This document shows, one piece after another, positions 1-7,220 of a stretch of DNA of 38,778 bases; the first letter of the stretch is position 1, and every line of letters begins with the position of its first letter. Origin of the DNA: Acidobacteriota bacterium (GTDB lineage Bacteria > Acidobacteriota > Terriglobia > UBA7540); the NCBI GenBank assembly GCA_902812415.1, contig CADDZJ010000030.1:1-38778 (forward strand). Reading direction: 5' to 3'. The translations under genes were made by a program, and so were the position numbers. A model generated the notes under the pieces. It did no database searches, was not told where the DNA came from, and saw only the letters and a list, made by a program, of their open reading frames with translations.

Positions 1-1
1 G

Positions 2-1444
2 CCCTCGAACCGCCTCTTCCACAACAACAGAAACGGCACTTTTACAGACGTGACGGTGAAGGCAGGCTTGATCCATTCGGGCTGGGGCCAGGGCGTCTGT
101 GTCGGCGACTATGACAACGACGGATGGGACGATATTTTCGTCACCTGTTATGGAAAGAATCTGCTCTATCACAATAATGGAGATGGCACTTTTACTGAGG
201 TCGCTGAACGGGCCGGGGTTGCGGGCGATCCCTGGAGGTGGAACACGGGATGCGTCTTCTTCGACTACGACCGCGACGGAAGGCTGGATTTGTTTGTCGC
301 CAACTATGTGGATCAGGGGAAGGATTTCAAATTGCTTCCTCAACCCGGTTCCGGACAATTCTGCCAATACAAAGGCATCCCGATGGCGTGCGGGCCGCGC
401 GGCCTTCAGACAGGAAGGAATTTTCTTTATCACAACAACGGCGACGGGACCTTTACGGACGTCAGCGAAAAAGCGGGAATCATTCTTCTTCCCGATAAGC
501 ACTACGCTCTGGGCGCGATCAGCCTGGACTACGACAACGACGGCTGGCCTGATCTTTATGTCGCCTGTGATTCCACCGCGAGCATCCTTTATCACAACCA
601 TCACGGCGGAACATTCACCGATCAGGCTTTCGTGGCGGGCGTGGCTTATAGTGGAGATGGCGAGGCTCAGGCGGGCATGGGCGTTGCAGCGGGAGACTAT
701 GACCGCGATGGATATCTCGACCTCGCCAAGACCAATTTTTCCGACGATACGCCCAATCTCTACCATAATAATGGCGACGGCGCGTTCAGCGACGTCACTT
801 TTGCGGCCGGGCTCGGCTCTCATCCGAATTATATGGGATGGGGAATTGGATTCGTCGATTACGATAACGACGGTTGGCCCGATCTCTTCATGGCGAATGG
901 GCATCTTGACGCCATCATCGATGATTACCACATTGATTCCACCTATGCCGAGCCTAAGCTGCTCTATCACAATGTCGAAGGCCCGCCCGGCACGCGAAGA
1001 TTTGAGGATGTCTCCGGGTCTTCCGGGCCGGGGATTCAGCTTCTTAGTTCAGGCCGCGGCGTAGCTTTCGCCGACTACGACAACGATGGCGATACCGATA
1101 TCGTCATCAATAACATGAACGGGCCGGCCTATCTGCTGCGGAATGACGGCGGCAACCGCAATCATTGGATCAGAATTAAAACGGTCGGCATTAAATCCAA
1201 TCGCAATGGCATTGGCGCTCGGATTGAAGTGCGAACTGGCGCCGAGCGCCAGATCGATGAAGTCCGCAGCGGCAGCAGCTACATTTCCCAGAACGATCTG
1301 CGCGTCCACTTCGGACTGGGAGACCATGCGACAGTTGATGAGATCATCCTGCGCTGGCCCAGCGGCCAGGTTGACCGGATTCGTCGCGTCCGCGCCGATC
1401 AGACCATCACCGTTCAAGAGGGAAAGGGAATTGTAGACGGCTGA
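2..1444 (+). CDS. CRTAC1-like FG-GAP / ASPIC-UnbV repeat protein (5' truncated)
   Basis: The frame is open from base 2, and the first codons already encode an FG-GAP-type repeat (LFHNN..GTFTDVT), so the gene starts outside the window; the GTG at position 50 is only an internal codon. The visible ~480 residues carry repeated blocks of the form DYDNDGW-D-LFV followed by LYHNNGDGTFTDV, typical of the calcium-binding FG-GAP/VCBS beta-propeller blades. The last ~100 residues (N-HWIRIK, NRNGIGARIEV, LRVHFGLGDH, LRWPSGQVD) match the ASPIC/UnbV domain that closes CRTAC1-family proteins. Such proteins are normally exported or surface-attached and often sit beside TPR and TonB-receptor genes in Acidobacteriota. 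Their molecular role is not established; binding or adhesion is an inference. No terminator is obvious; a repeat begins 10 bases after the stop. Confidence 0.9.
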   Translation, partial: PSNRLFHNNRNGTFTDVTVKAGLIHSGWGQGVCVGDYDNDGWDDIFVTCYGKNLLYHNNGDGTFTEVAERAGVAGDPWRWNTGCVFFDYDRDGRLDLFVANYVDQGKDFKLLPQPGSGQFCQYKGIPMACGPRGLQTGRNFLYHNNGDGTFTDVSEKAGIILLPDKHYALGAISLDYDNDGWPDLYVACDSTASILYHNHHGGTFTDQAFVAGVAYSGDGEAQAGMGVAAGDYDRDGYLDLAKTNFSDDTPNLYHNNGDGAFSDVTFAAGLGSHPNYMGWGIGFVDYDNDGWPDLFMANGHLDAIIDDYHIDSTYAEPKLLYHNVEGPPGTRRFEDVSGSSGPGIQLLSSGRGVAFADYDNDGDTDIVINNMNGPAYLLRNDGGNRNHWIRIKTVGIKSNRNGIGARIEVRTGAERQIDEVRSGSSYISQNDLRVHFGLGDHATVDEIILRWPSGQVDRIRRVRADQTITVQEGKGIVDG

Positions 1445-1454
1445 TGCCTTCGCC

Positions 1455-1665
1455 TGTCATGCTGAATTCTCCCTCTATCATTCTGAACGGAGCGAAGCGA
1501 AAAATCCCGGTATTGAGCGATCAGCCGTCAGCGTTCAGTTTCTCACTCTGGGGATTTTCTGCTGATAGCTGAGCGCTGTTTGCTGAAGGCTGAATAATAG
1601 AGGGATTCTTCTGCCTCGCGGAGTTTACCTGAGAGCGAAGCCGAAGAGCTCGGCGTCAGAATGAC
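1455..1665. repeat. Dispersed palindromic repeat, GGAGCGAAG...CAGAATGAC type (copy 1)
   Basis: The stretch opens with TCATTCTGAACGGAGCGAAG and ends with GAGCGAAGCCGAAGAGCTC then GTCAGAATGAC, so its ends are inverted copies of each other. The same end sequences recur at 6966-7074 and 9068-9408. The middle holds short GCTGATAGCTGAG / GCTGAAGGCTGA units typical of junk repeats. No coding capacity is credible. Confidence 0.7.
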
Positions 1666-1722
1666 AGATTTAAAATCATTTCTCATTATCTGTATCACTG
1701 GATTCGCGACTTGCGCCTCGAA

Positions 1723-1830
1723 CGGCCCAATTTAACCTGATTACACGTCATAAAATAAACGAACAATTTTCCTATTTCCATTCCAAGCCCAATCTTTTCT
1801 GTTTATTAGAACAAAACAAACAAATTAAAT
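1723..1830. repeat. AT-rich ~100-bp dispersed repeat, copy A
   Basis: This stretch shares, in the same order and spacing, the blocks CGGCCCAATT, TTACACG(T/C)CAT, CGAACAATTT, CCAATCTTTTCTGT and AACAAATTAAAT with the last 97 bases of the window (38682-38778). Identity is roughly 70 percent by eye. It is far more AT-rich than its surroundings. It could be a degenerate insertion-element end, a small RNA gene or a shared regulatory region; the sequence does not decide. Confidence 0.65.
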
Positions 1831-2265
1831 TAATAACTGTTTTAAATTCTGTAACATACATGAAATTCTGGAAATTGTTGGTAAAGGGTGACCGGAAAAT
1901 AAGCCAATAACTTACCTGCTTTCAATCGGGTAGATTTTTATATGCGCTCGCCAAACCTAAACATTCTTTTTCCGACGTTTCCCCAACGGAATATCCATCA
2001 CTAAAATTCAAAATGTGATTTATATTACCGTATAATGAACAGACGCCGCGATTGATCGTAGCGCCTGTTATTATTTTGCCTTCCATTTTCGATTCCATTC
2101 CGGTCTCTCACCACTGTCTTCCCAAGGTCATAGCCCCTGGGGCCTTAAGAAAGCGAGCGCCAGAGAAATACCCTTATTAATTAGGCTATAACATTAGCCT
2201 ATCAAAGGTCAAGCCCCTGGCCGCAAGAGGTTCGCCGATTGCCCGATGGGGCCGGGAAAAGCAGG
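1831..2265. other. Gene-free AT-rich intergenic stretch with hairpins
   Basis: No credible coding frame is visible. It contains a TATAAT at 2031-2036 without a good -35, a hairpin with a T-rich tail at 2039-2077, a 7-bp perfect hairpin TAGGCTA/TAGCCTA at 2182-2201, and the 16-17-bp direct repeat AAGGTCA(T)AGCCCCTGG at 2124-2140 and 2205-2220. A small RNA or decayed mobile element would fit but is not shown. Confidence 0.5.
2039..2077 (+). terminator. Possible intrinsic terminator or small-RNA 3' end
   Basis: ACAGACGC (2039-2046) pairs with GCGCCTGT (2061-2068) with one mismatch, and is followed at once by TATTATTTT. This has the shape of a factor-independent terminator on the plus strand, but the loop is 14 nt and no gene ends just upstream, so the assignment is weak. 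Confidence 0.3.
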
Positions 2266-2358
2266 GTAGCGCGAACCGCTGCTTTCGCGGTCCGCGTCTT
2301 CTCTCTTGCAACGTGTCTCGGAAAGGCCGCAGACCGCAAAGGTGGCGGTCTGCGCTAC
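2266..2358. repeat. REPIN, subfamily A (copy 1)
   Basis: Two GC-rich hairpins stand in opposite orientation between GTAGC and its inverse GCTAC: an imperfect one (GCGAACCGC ... GCGGTCCGC, 2271-2294) and a perfect 10-bp one (CGCAGACCGC 2329-2338 with GCGGTCTGCG 2345-2354). The linker GTCTTCTCTC...GCAAC...TCGGA is shared with the copy at 6831-6923, which shows that this is a mobile family rather than a local structure. Confidence 0.8.
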
Positions 2359-2474
2359 GGGCTACTTGTCACGGTTCAAAGGAGAGAACAGCCCGTGGTC
2401 AACCCAAAAAACCGGTTGACCGCGGCTACCGGCTTTTGTACTTTTTAGTTATAAATTTTTTATTGAATTGCATA

Positions 2475-2504
2475 TTGACACTTATTGAAGATGGGTGATA
2501 TCGT
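2475..2504 (+). promoter_or_regulatory. Candidate sigma70-type promoter for the Cys-rich protein gene at 2581
   Basis: A perfect TTGACA (2475-2480) is followed after 18 bases by TATCGT (4 of 6 consensus positions). Transcription would start near 2511 and give a leader of about 70 nt ahead of the ribosome binding site. Confidence 0.4.
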
Positions 2505-2580
2505 TCGCCTATTCCAGCCGGGGAGGTAAATGTGTGTTTTCTTTAGTCCATTCACATCCAAACGAAAGGGGAGAAGAACT

Positions 2581-3573
2581 ATGAGACATGTCATCAGCCA
2601 GGCACTGTTGGTGTTGTTGGCTTGTTCGCTCGCCACCGCACTTTACGGGGATTGCAGTGCACCGCAAAATTGCGGTGAGTGTAATTCTGGTAATTTCATC
2701 GCATCTTGCCAATGTCACGATGTTCCAAACTCTTTTCGTTGTACTAATTGCATTGTTCCGCCAGCATGCACTGGTGTTGGTTGCTGCTGTGGAGTCAACT
2801 CTCAGGGTAAAACTTTTTGTAGTTCATTTTCCTGTGGTACAAGCGGGGAATGCATGACACAGGTTTTTCGGCATCAAGGCCTGTTCGCGAGCACGTCCAA
2901 TCTAGAGATCGCCGCAGCGCTCTTCCAAAGCGGCGAAATAACCAATTTAGACGCTCCCATTGAGATAAACACAGCTAATTCAGGTATCGCTATTTCCGAT
3001 TTCAACCTGAACATAGATCATCAAAAAATCTCAGGTGCGACTTTTACTATTCGCAACGAGAGCGGTAAACCTTTGATTGCCTATGTGATCGGCATCGATT
3101 TCTACTGGGACATTTCTCCCAAGCCATGCCATGCGAGCGTATCCGAGGATTCTTGGTTTCTAAATGCAGATCCATTAGGGCCCGGAGAGCAAGAGCAGGG
3201 TCATTTCATGAGCACAGTGATTCCACGGGCGACGGTGCATTTCCTTCGGGTGGTGGTCAACCTAGAGTATGCCGAATTCTCAGACGGCTCTATTGTGGGT
3301 TTGAACGCTGGTACCCTTAAAACTAAGTTTGATGAAACTCGTCGCGCGAAACTTGCTGTTCAGCATTATTACGCAGACATGCTGCAAAGGGGTACGTCTC
3401 CCGAGGACGTTGCCCAGCAGATAAAAGCGGATTTGAGAAACATGAAGTATAAAGGTAACCAGTACACGGCCTTAATACAAATATACATGGAACTCAGTAA
3501 GTCAGGGCCGGATGATCTAGCCAATAAGTTGCTTGAGGAACCAGCCGTTCCAATCTCTGGGGCGACGCCTTAA
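2581..3573 (+). CDS. Secreted protein with cysteine-rich N-terminal domain, unknown function
   Basis: 330 residues from the ATG at 2581, which follows AAAGGGGAGAAG; a longer reading from 2530 has no ribosome binding site and would bury the signal peptide. The first ~21 residues (MRH.. then LLVLLACSLATALYG) form a signal peptide. Residues ~22-90 hold 14 cysteines, including a CCC triplet, and look like a disulfide-stabilised domain; the rest (~95-330) is cysteine-poor (one Cys) and appears mixed alpha/beta with a C-terminal helical part. I do not recognise the family. It is followed 60-280 bases later by a hairpin and another Cys-rich exported gene in the same direction. Its base composition looks more AT-rich than the glycosidase genes, which may mean separate ancestry. 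Export to the periplasm or cell surface is likely; the function is unknown. Confidence 0.75.
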   Translation: MRHVISQALLVLLACSLATALYGDCSAPQNCGECNSGNFIASCQCHDVPNSFRCTNCIVPPACTGVGCCCGVNSQGKTFCSSFSCGTSGECMTQVFRHQGLFASTSNLEIAAALFQSGEITNLDAPIEINTANSGIAISDFNLNIDHQKISGATFTIRNESGKPLIAYVIGIDFYWDISPKPCHASVSEDSWFLNADPLGPGEQEQGHFMSTVIPRATVHFLRVVVNLEYAEFSDGSIVGLNAGTLKTKFDETRRAKLAVQHYYADMLQRGTSPEDVAQQIKADLRNMKYKGNQYTALIQIYMELSKSGPDDLANKLLEEPAVPISGATP

Positions 3574-3591
3574 GCAAGTAGCAAGCAAGAA

Positions 3592-3620
3592 CCGCAGACC
3601 GCCTTGGTTGCGGTCTGCGG
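3592..3620. repeat. Single REP hairpin, subfamily A (may also act as terminator)
   Basis: CCGCAGACCGC (3592-3602) and GCGGTCTGCGG (3610-3620) form a perfect 11-bp stem with a 7-nt loop, 18 bases after the stop codon of the preceding gene. The stem is the same as in the REPINs at 2266 and 5160. There is no U-tract after it, so termination would be inefficient; attenuation or mRNA 3'-end protection is more plausible. Confidence 0.75.
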
Positions 3621-3755
3621 CCCTTCCCTTGGCATAAGTTGCGATGCGATATGTTGCCCTATCCGCCGCTGAATCCATTATCAAAAACTGCTGCCGCTTT
3701 CCTGATCGTGGCTACCCGCTCGACGTCGATTAAGCGCATACAACTCACAAAAGTG

Positions 3756-3782
3756 TTGACACGCGGATTTACTTAATATGAG
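3756..3782 (+). promoter_or_regulatory. Candidate promoter for the 96-residue Cys-rich protein
   Basis: A perfect TTGACA (3756-3761) is followed after 15 bases by TATGAG (4 of 6). The spacing is short, so this is weak support, but it is the only such pair in the gap before the gene at 3852. Confidence 0.3.
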
Positions 3783-3851
3783 CGATTAAGGCAGAGTTAG
3801 TTCTGGAGTTACATTCATCATTGAGAATTCTTCCTTTGCAGAAGGCAGAAA

Positions 3852-4142
3852 ATGAAAGTGACGGCGTTTGTGTTGTGGTTTCTGTTTATCGCTACTCTCG
3901 GTGCCGCCCTAGGGCTGAAAAGCGCCCAGGCACAAACCTGCGATCTCTACTACAACAACCAGGGAATGTTTGATGCGAGCGAATGTAGATGCTATTCCGC
4001 ATCGGGATGCACATTCGGCACAGAATGCGAGCAAGATATTTGTCAGAGCTCGGGGTGCGGCCAAGGTTATGCGCTATTCTGCATTTCGCCCTCCTATTGC
4101 TGTAACCCAGCAACAACGGGATGTTATAACAGGTGCCCTTAA
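3852..4142 (+). CDS. Small secreted 12-cysteine protein, unknown function
   Basis: 96 residues with GAAGG six bases before the ATG. Residues 1-27 are a signal peptide (FVLWFLFIATLGAALGL, cleavage likely after AQA). The mature ~69 residues contain 12 cysteines, spaced through the whole chain and ending CYNRCP, an even number that suggests six disulfides. No known family motif (defensin, knottin, metallothionein) can be assigned by eye. The gene lies between two other exported proteins of unknown function. A compact disulfide-rich periplasmic or extracellular protein is a safe description; toxin, inhibitor or structural roles are all speculation. Confidence 0.75.
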   Translation: MKVTAFVLWFLFIATLGAALGLKSAQAQTCDLYYNNQGMFDASECRCYSASGCTFGTECEQDICQSSGCGQGYALFCISPSYCCNPATTGCYNRCP

Positions 4143-4298
4143 CGATTAAGTATGTACGGACCGTGACTTATACTTCGCTTTCAATTCACGCTTTACTTTC
4201 CGATGCAATCAGGAGCATCGTTGCAGCCCATTTTCAGGTTGCGGCCGCACATTGAACCAGGCGGATAGTGCGGACTTCCGACAAGAAAGGAGAATGAG

Positions 4299-5054
4299 AT
4301 GAGGCGCCTCGTACTATTAGCAGTTTTCAGTGCTTTGGTAGGGGTGCTGATGTTCTTCGCTGGAAGGCTTGGTGGCTTGAGGGCGCAGCAAGGTACTAGG
4401 AAAGCCTTTACTGCGATATTGATTCGATCTGTTTACACCCCTGATTGGCAGCTTGTAAGGAGTCAGTACAGGATCTATGCGGTCCGTAAGGATGGTTCGC
4501 GTGTTGATGCAGCGATGGTCGAACTCCCCGACCATCAGTGGGTGATGGATCGCAGCGTGATAGATCTAGTAGCTCGGACAAGGACAGCAATAATGCCAGA
4601 AAGCGAGTCGATCAGCACTTATAGCCTCTCAGATGGCACGGTCGAGCATTACCGGAGCTATTCAACACAATGTAGCGCCGATCCGAACGCACAGCATGCC
4701 TCAATCCTGGGATATGATACCGTGCGAGTGCAGTCTGACATCACGTTTGTGCCTGGACATATTACCCACACCGAGGAGTGGGTCGCCCCCGCCCTCGACT
4801 GTTTCCCGCTCCGCATGCGCTCGCTGTTCGGCGAGACGGGTAAACCGTTAACTCCGAATACGTCGGACGTTCAGCTCGTTATAGAAGGTGATCCTGCGCC
4901 ATCTCTTTTCGCAGTGCCGACCAGCTACGTGGAACGATCCCCGTCAGAAGAGCAGGCTGAGTACATGAGAAGGTTCCCAGGGCACAGCAAGTTTTCGGAC
5001 GCTACCGCTCGTCAGTTCGATGAGATCTATCACAGTGAGCATTTAGACCACTGA
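4299..5054 (+). CDS. Exported protein of unknown function
   Basis: 251 residues, with AAAGGAGA just before the ATG at 4299. Residues ~1-29 form a signal peptide or N-terminal anchor (MRRLVLLAV... to LRAQ). The mature part has two cysteines, a run of beta-strand-like segments (YRIYAVRKDGSRVD, STYSLSDGTVEHYRS) and a charged C-terminal tail ending EIYHSEHLDH. I do not recognise a family. It follows two Cys-rich exported genes in the same direction after a 156-base gap, and may have its own promoter. Nothing in the sequence suggests an enzyme. Confidence 0.75.
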   Translation: MRRLVLLAVFSALVGVLMFFAGRLGGLRAQQGTRKAFTAILIRSVYTPDWQLVRSQYRIYAVRKDGSRVDAAMVELPDHQWVMDRSVIDLVARTRTAIMPESESISTYSLSDGTVEHYRSYSTQCSADPNAQHASILGYDTVRVQSDITFVPGHITHTEEWVAPALDCFPLRMRSLFGETGKPLTPNTSDVQLVIEGDPAPSLFAVPTSYVERSPSEEQAEYMRRFPGHSKFSDATARQFDEIYHSEHLDH

Positions 5055-5159
5055 TGCCGATGTGCATTGCGCCTGTTGCATGATCCCAGCGGGCAGGCAC
5101 GCTTGGGAGAGCGCTGACCTTGGCTGCCCGCTCCCGGCGTCTTCGTTCAGGGCAGCAGG

Positions 5160-5260
5160 ATAGCGCGGGCCGCCGATTTTGTGATTCTGCATTTTTGCTG
5201 AATCAGGCGGCGACACCACGCGGAAGAACCGCAGACCGCAAAGGCGGCGGTCTGCGCGAC
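5160..5260. repeat. REPIN, subfamily A (copy 2, diverged left half)
   Basis: ATAGCGCGGGCCGCC begins the element, and CGCAGACCGC (5230-5239) with GCGGTCTGCG (5247-5256) makes a perfect 10-bp hairpin at its right end. The left hairpin is degraded relative to copies at 2266 and 6831. It ends a few bases before the stop codon of the minus-strand TPR gene. Confidence 0.7.
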
Positions 5261-5267
5261 GGGCGCG

Positions 5268-7004
5268 CTATTGAAGCGACTGCAAAAGCTGATTTTCAAC
5301 CTGCCATTCCTGTTCCTTCTCTTCCCGCTCATTGTTTAATGCGCTGAATTTCCGCCGGGCCTCGTTGGCTGCCTGTTTTTTCCCAAGTTTGTAATCAACC
5401 TGCGCGATGAGGTAATACGGCTGCGCATAATGAGGGTCTGTTTTAGTGGCCCGTTCGAGATCGGCCAGAGCCTTTTCCGGTTTGTTCTGACCCATCCAGA
5501 TTCTCGCTCTTTCAAAGTAGGCGGGGGCAAATTGAGGATTCCTGCGCAGGGTTTCATCAAGCCAGTGAAGGGCATCCGAATGGTCGCTTGCCGGATGAAG
5601 CCGCAGAAGCACCAGCGCGTCCAGATAGTCGATATAGTAGTCCGCATCTTGAGCGCCTGCCCGCGCTTCAAGGATCGCTCTGGCTTCCTTCAAGCTGCCT
5701 TCGATATAAAGCAGAAAGCCCAGCGCTTCGCGCGCGGCGTCCGCATCCGGCTTGACCGCCAGGACTTTCTGGAAGGTCCTCACTGCCTCGTGATATTTCC
5801 CCAAGCGAAAATACGTCAGCCCGAGGCCGGTTTGAATCTCCGCTGAATCCGGCAAGCGCGCGGCGCAAGCCTGATAAACCGCCAGCGCTTTCCAGAAATT
5901 CTCAAAGCGGAAAAACAGAAGGCCCGCGTCGGAGCACAGGCTTTCATTGCCCGGCTGCAACTGGAGAGCCTTCGTCATTTCCGCCGCCGCGCCCCGATTC
6001 TGATGCAGGGCCAGATCGATTTTTCCGCGAAGATAGTGGTAATCCCATTGCCCCTGGGCTCTGTGAGGATCAATCTGGTTGAGCGTAGCCAGGGCCTGCT
6101 CCGGGTTTCCCTGGCGGTAGTAGACAAACGCCAGATTGAACCGCGCGTCGTAAGCGTTCGGCTGCGCCTGAAGCGCCAGCTTGAAAGCCTGTTTTGCGGC
6201 GGCAAACTGGCCGGCGTCGCCAAACCTCGCTCCAGCCTGAACCAGATCGTCATAGGAGGCGTGCTTGAAGAAATCCGCCAACAGATTTTGGGCTGGTTTT
6301 TCGCGCCCGGCGCCGAGATCCGCAATGATCAATCCCGTCGTGATAGCCGGATTTTCCGGAGCCAGCATGTGAGCCTTTTCAAGCTCACGGATGGCTTCAA
6401 CAGGCCTGCCGTTCGCAACCAGCAACTGGCCGAGCGAATAGTGCGCGATGGGATCGGTTTCCGCTAACTCAGAAATCTGATTCGCAAGCCGTAGAGCTTC
6501 ACTCTGCTTCTTGAGCGCAAATTCGGTCTGACAGAGGATGAACAGGAGTTGAGGGTCTGTTTTTGGGGAAAGCGTCACGGCCTTTCGCAAGGCTCTCTCC
6601 GACTCCGTGAACTTCGATTCGCGCTGATAGACAATGCCCAGAAGCCTGTAAATTGCGGCGTCGTCGGGGCTTTCGGTTTCCGCCTGTTTCAACCTTGTTT
6701 CGGCCGCTTTCAGGTTTCCTTGCTTGATGAGCGCTACAACTTGCTGGAGATCATTTGCACCGGCGCTGGAAGAAAGACCCTTTAGCGGGAGAGACACGGC
6801 GAAGCAGCAAAGAAGATAAACGATAAGCCCGTAACGCGGACCGCTGCTTTTGCGGTCCGCGTCTTCTCTCGCGCAACCCGTATCGGAGAGGCCGCAGACC
6901 GCGGAGGCGGGGGTCTGCGTTGCCAGGTCGTAGTTTCGTGTTCTTTTAACCAACACTTGGGTCTTGTCATTCCGAGCGGAGCGAAGAATCCCCGTATTTC
7001 GCAT
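5268..7004 (-). CDS. TPR-repeat protein, exported, with repeat-derived N-terminus
   Basis: The open frame is 578 codons. From about residue 85 onward it is built of tandem tetratricopeptide repeats (patterns such as AIYRLLGIVYQRESKFTESE, YFRLGKYHEAVRTFQKVL, YLIAQVDYKLGKKQAANE), so it is a helical protein-interaction scaffold. A hydrophobic segment (GLIVYLLCCFAVSLPLKG, about residues 59-76) followed by SSSAGA looks like a signal peptide, so the mature protein is probably periplasmic or secreted. The first ~57 codons are not protein-like: they read through a dispersed repeat (RNDKT) and a REPIN. No good ribosome binding site precedes the ATG at 7004, and no start codon lies close to the signal peptide; GTG 6956 and TTG 6953 are alternatives, also inside repeat DNA. 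The true start is therefore unsettled. Confidence 0.75.
   Translation of the reverse strand: MRNTGILRSARNDKTQVLVKRTRNYDLATQTPASAVCGLSDTGCAREDADRKSSGPRYGLIVYLLCCFAVSLPLKGLSSSAGANDLQQVVALIKQGNLKAAETRLKQAETESPDDAAIYRLLGIVYQRESKFTESERALRKAVTLSPKTDPQLLFILCQTEFALKKQSEALRLANQISELAETDPIAHYSLGQLLVANGRPVEAIRELEKAHMLAPENPAITTGLIIADLGAGREKPAQNLLADFFKHASYDDLVQAGARFGDAGQFAAAKQAFKLALQAQPNAYDARFNLAFVYYRQGNPEQALATLNQIDPHRAQGQWDYHYLRGKIDLALHQNRGAAAEMTKALQLQPGNESLCSDAGLLFFRFENFWKALAVYQACAARLPDSAEIQTGLGLTYFRLGKYHEAVRTFQKVLAVKPDADAAREALGFLLYIEGSLKEARAILEARAGAQDADYYIDYLDALVLLRLHPASDHSDALHWLDETLRRNPQFAPAYFERARIWMGQNKPEKALADLERATKTDPHYAQPYYLIAQVDYKLGKKQAANEARRKFSALNNEREEKEQEWQVENQLLQSLQ
6831..6923. repeat. REPIN, subfamily A (copy 3), inside the 5' end of the TPR frame
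   Basis: ACGCGGACCGC (6834-6844) and GCGGTCCGCGT (6852-6862) make a perfect 11-bp stem; a second inverted hairpin (GCAGACCGC ... GGGTCTGCG) follows. Order, linker and flanking GTARCGC match the copy at 2266-2358. The element is read through in frame by the TPR gene. Confidence 0.8.
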
Positions 7005-7074
7005 GATCCATGCCGGGATTCTTCGCTCCGCGGAGTTTACCCTGAGCGAAGCCGAAGGGCTCGCTCAGAATGAC
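6966..7074. repeat. Dispersed palindromic repeat, GGAGCGAAGAATCCC type (copy 2)
   Basis: GGAGCGAAGAATCCC (6979-6993) and its exact inverse (7015-7029) form a 15-bp perfect stem; the outer ends GTCATTCCGAGC and GCTCAGAATGAC are also inverted copies. The ATG of the long TPR frame (7004) lies in the loop. Confidence 0.8.
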
Positions 7075-7102
7075 AGTTCTTTTGGCTGCGGCCTCCAGGC
7101 GG

Positions 7103-7220
7103 CGCTGCGAATGAATTAATCCGCGGCGTTGTCGCGGCGAACGATGTTCGCCGAAGGTTGGGAAAACAAAACGCCGGCGATCACAGATCGCCGCTACAGC
7201 GAGATTTTTTCACAACTTCT
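7103..7220. repeat. REPIN, subfamily B, left arm of a long inverted pair
   Basis: The inverse complement of this ~118-bp stretch aligns without gaps of note to 9181-9298; the outer 47 bases (7174-7220) differ at only one or two positions. Each copy holds two inverted REP hairpins of the form GTAGCGGCG-ATC-TGT-GAT-CGCCG and GTAGCGGCGAACGACGTTCGCCG-like. The stop codon of the glycosidase gene (7181-7183) lies inside it. Confidence 0.85.

Noticed and set aside
2239-2498. Two short plus-strand reading frames of 61-69 codons
   Set aside because: They run through a REPIN and encode its hairpins (KAADRKGGGLRYG); no ribosome binding site and no protein-like composition.
5088-5132. Hairpin AGCGGGCA/TGCCCGCT as terminator of the gene ending at 5054
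   Set aside because: The loop is 29 nt and no T-tract follows; probably part of the repeat that leads into the REPIN at 5160.
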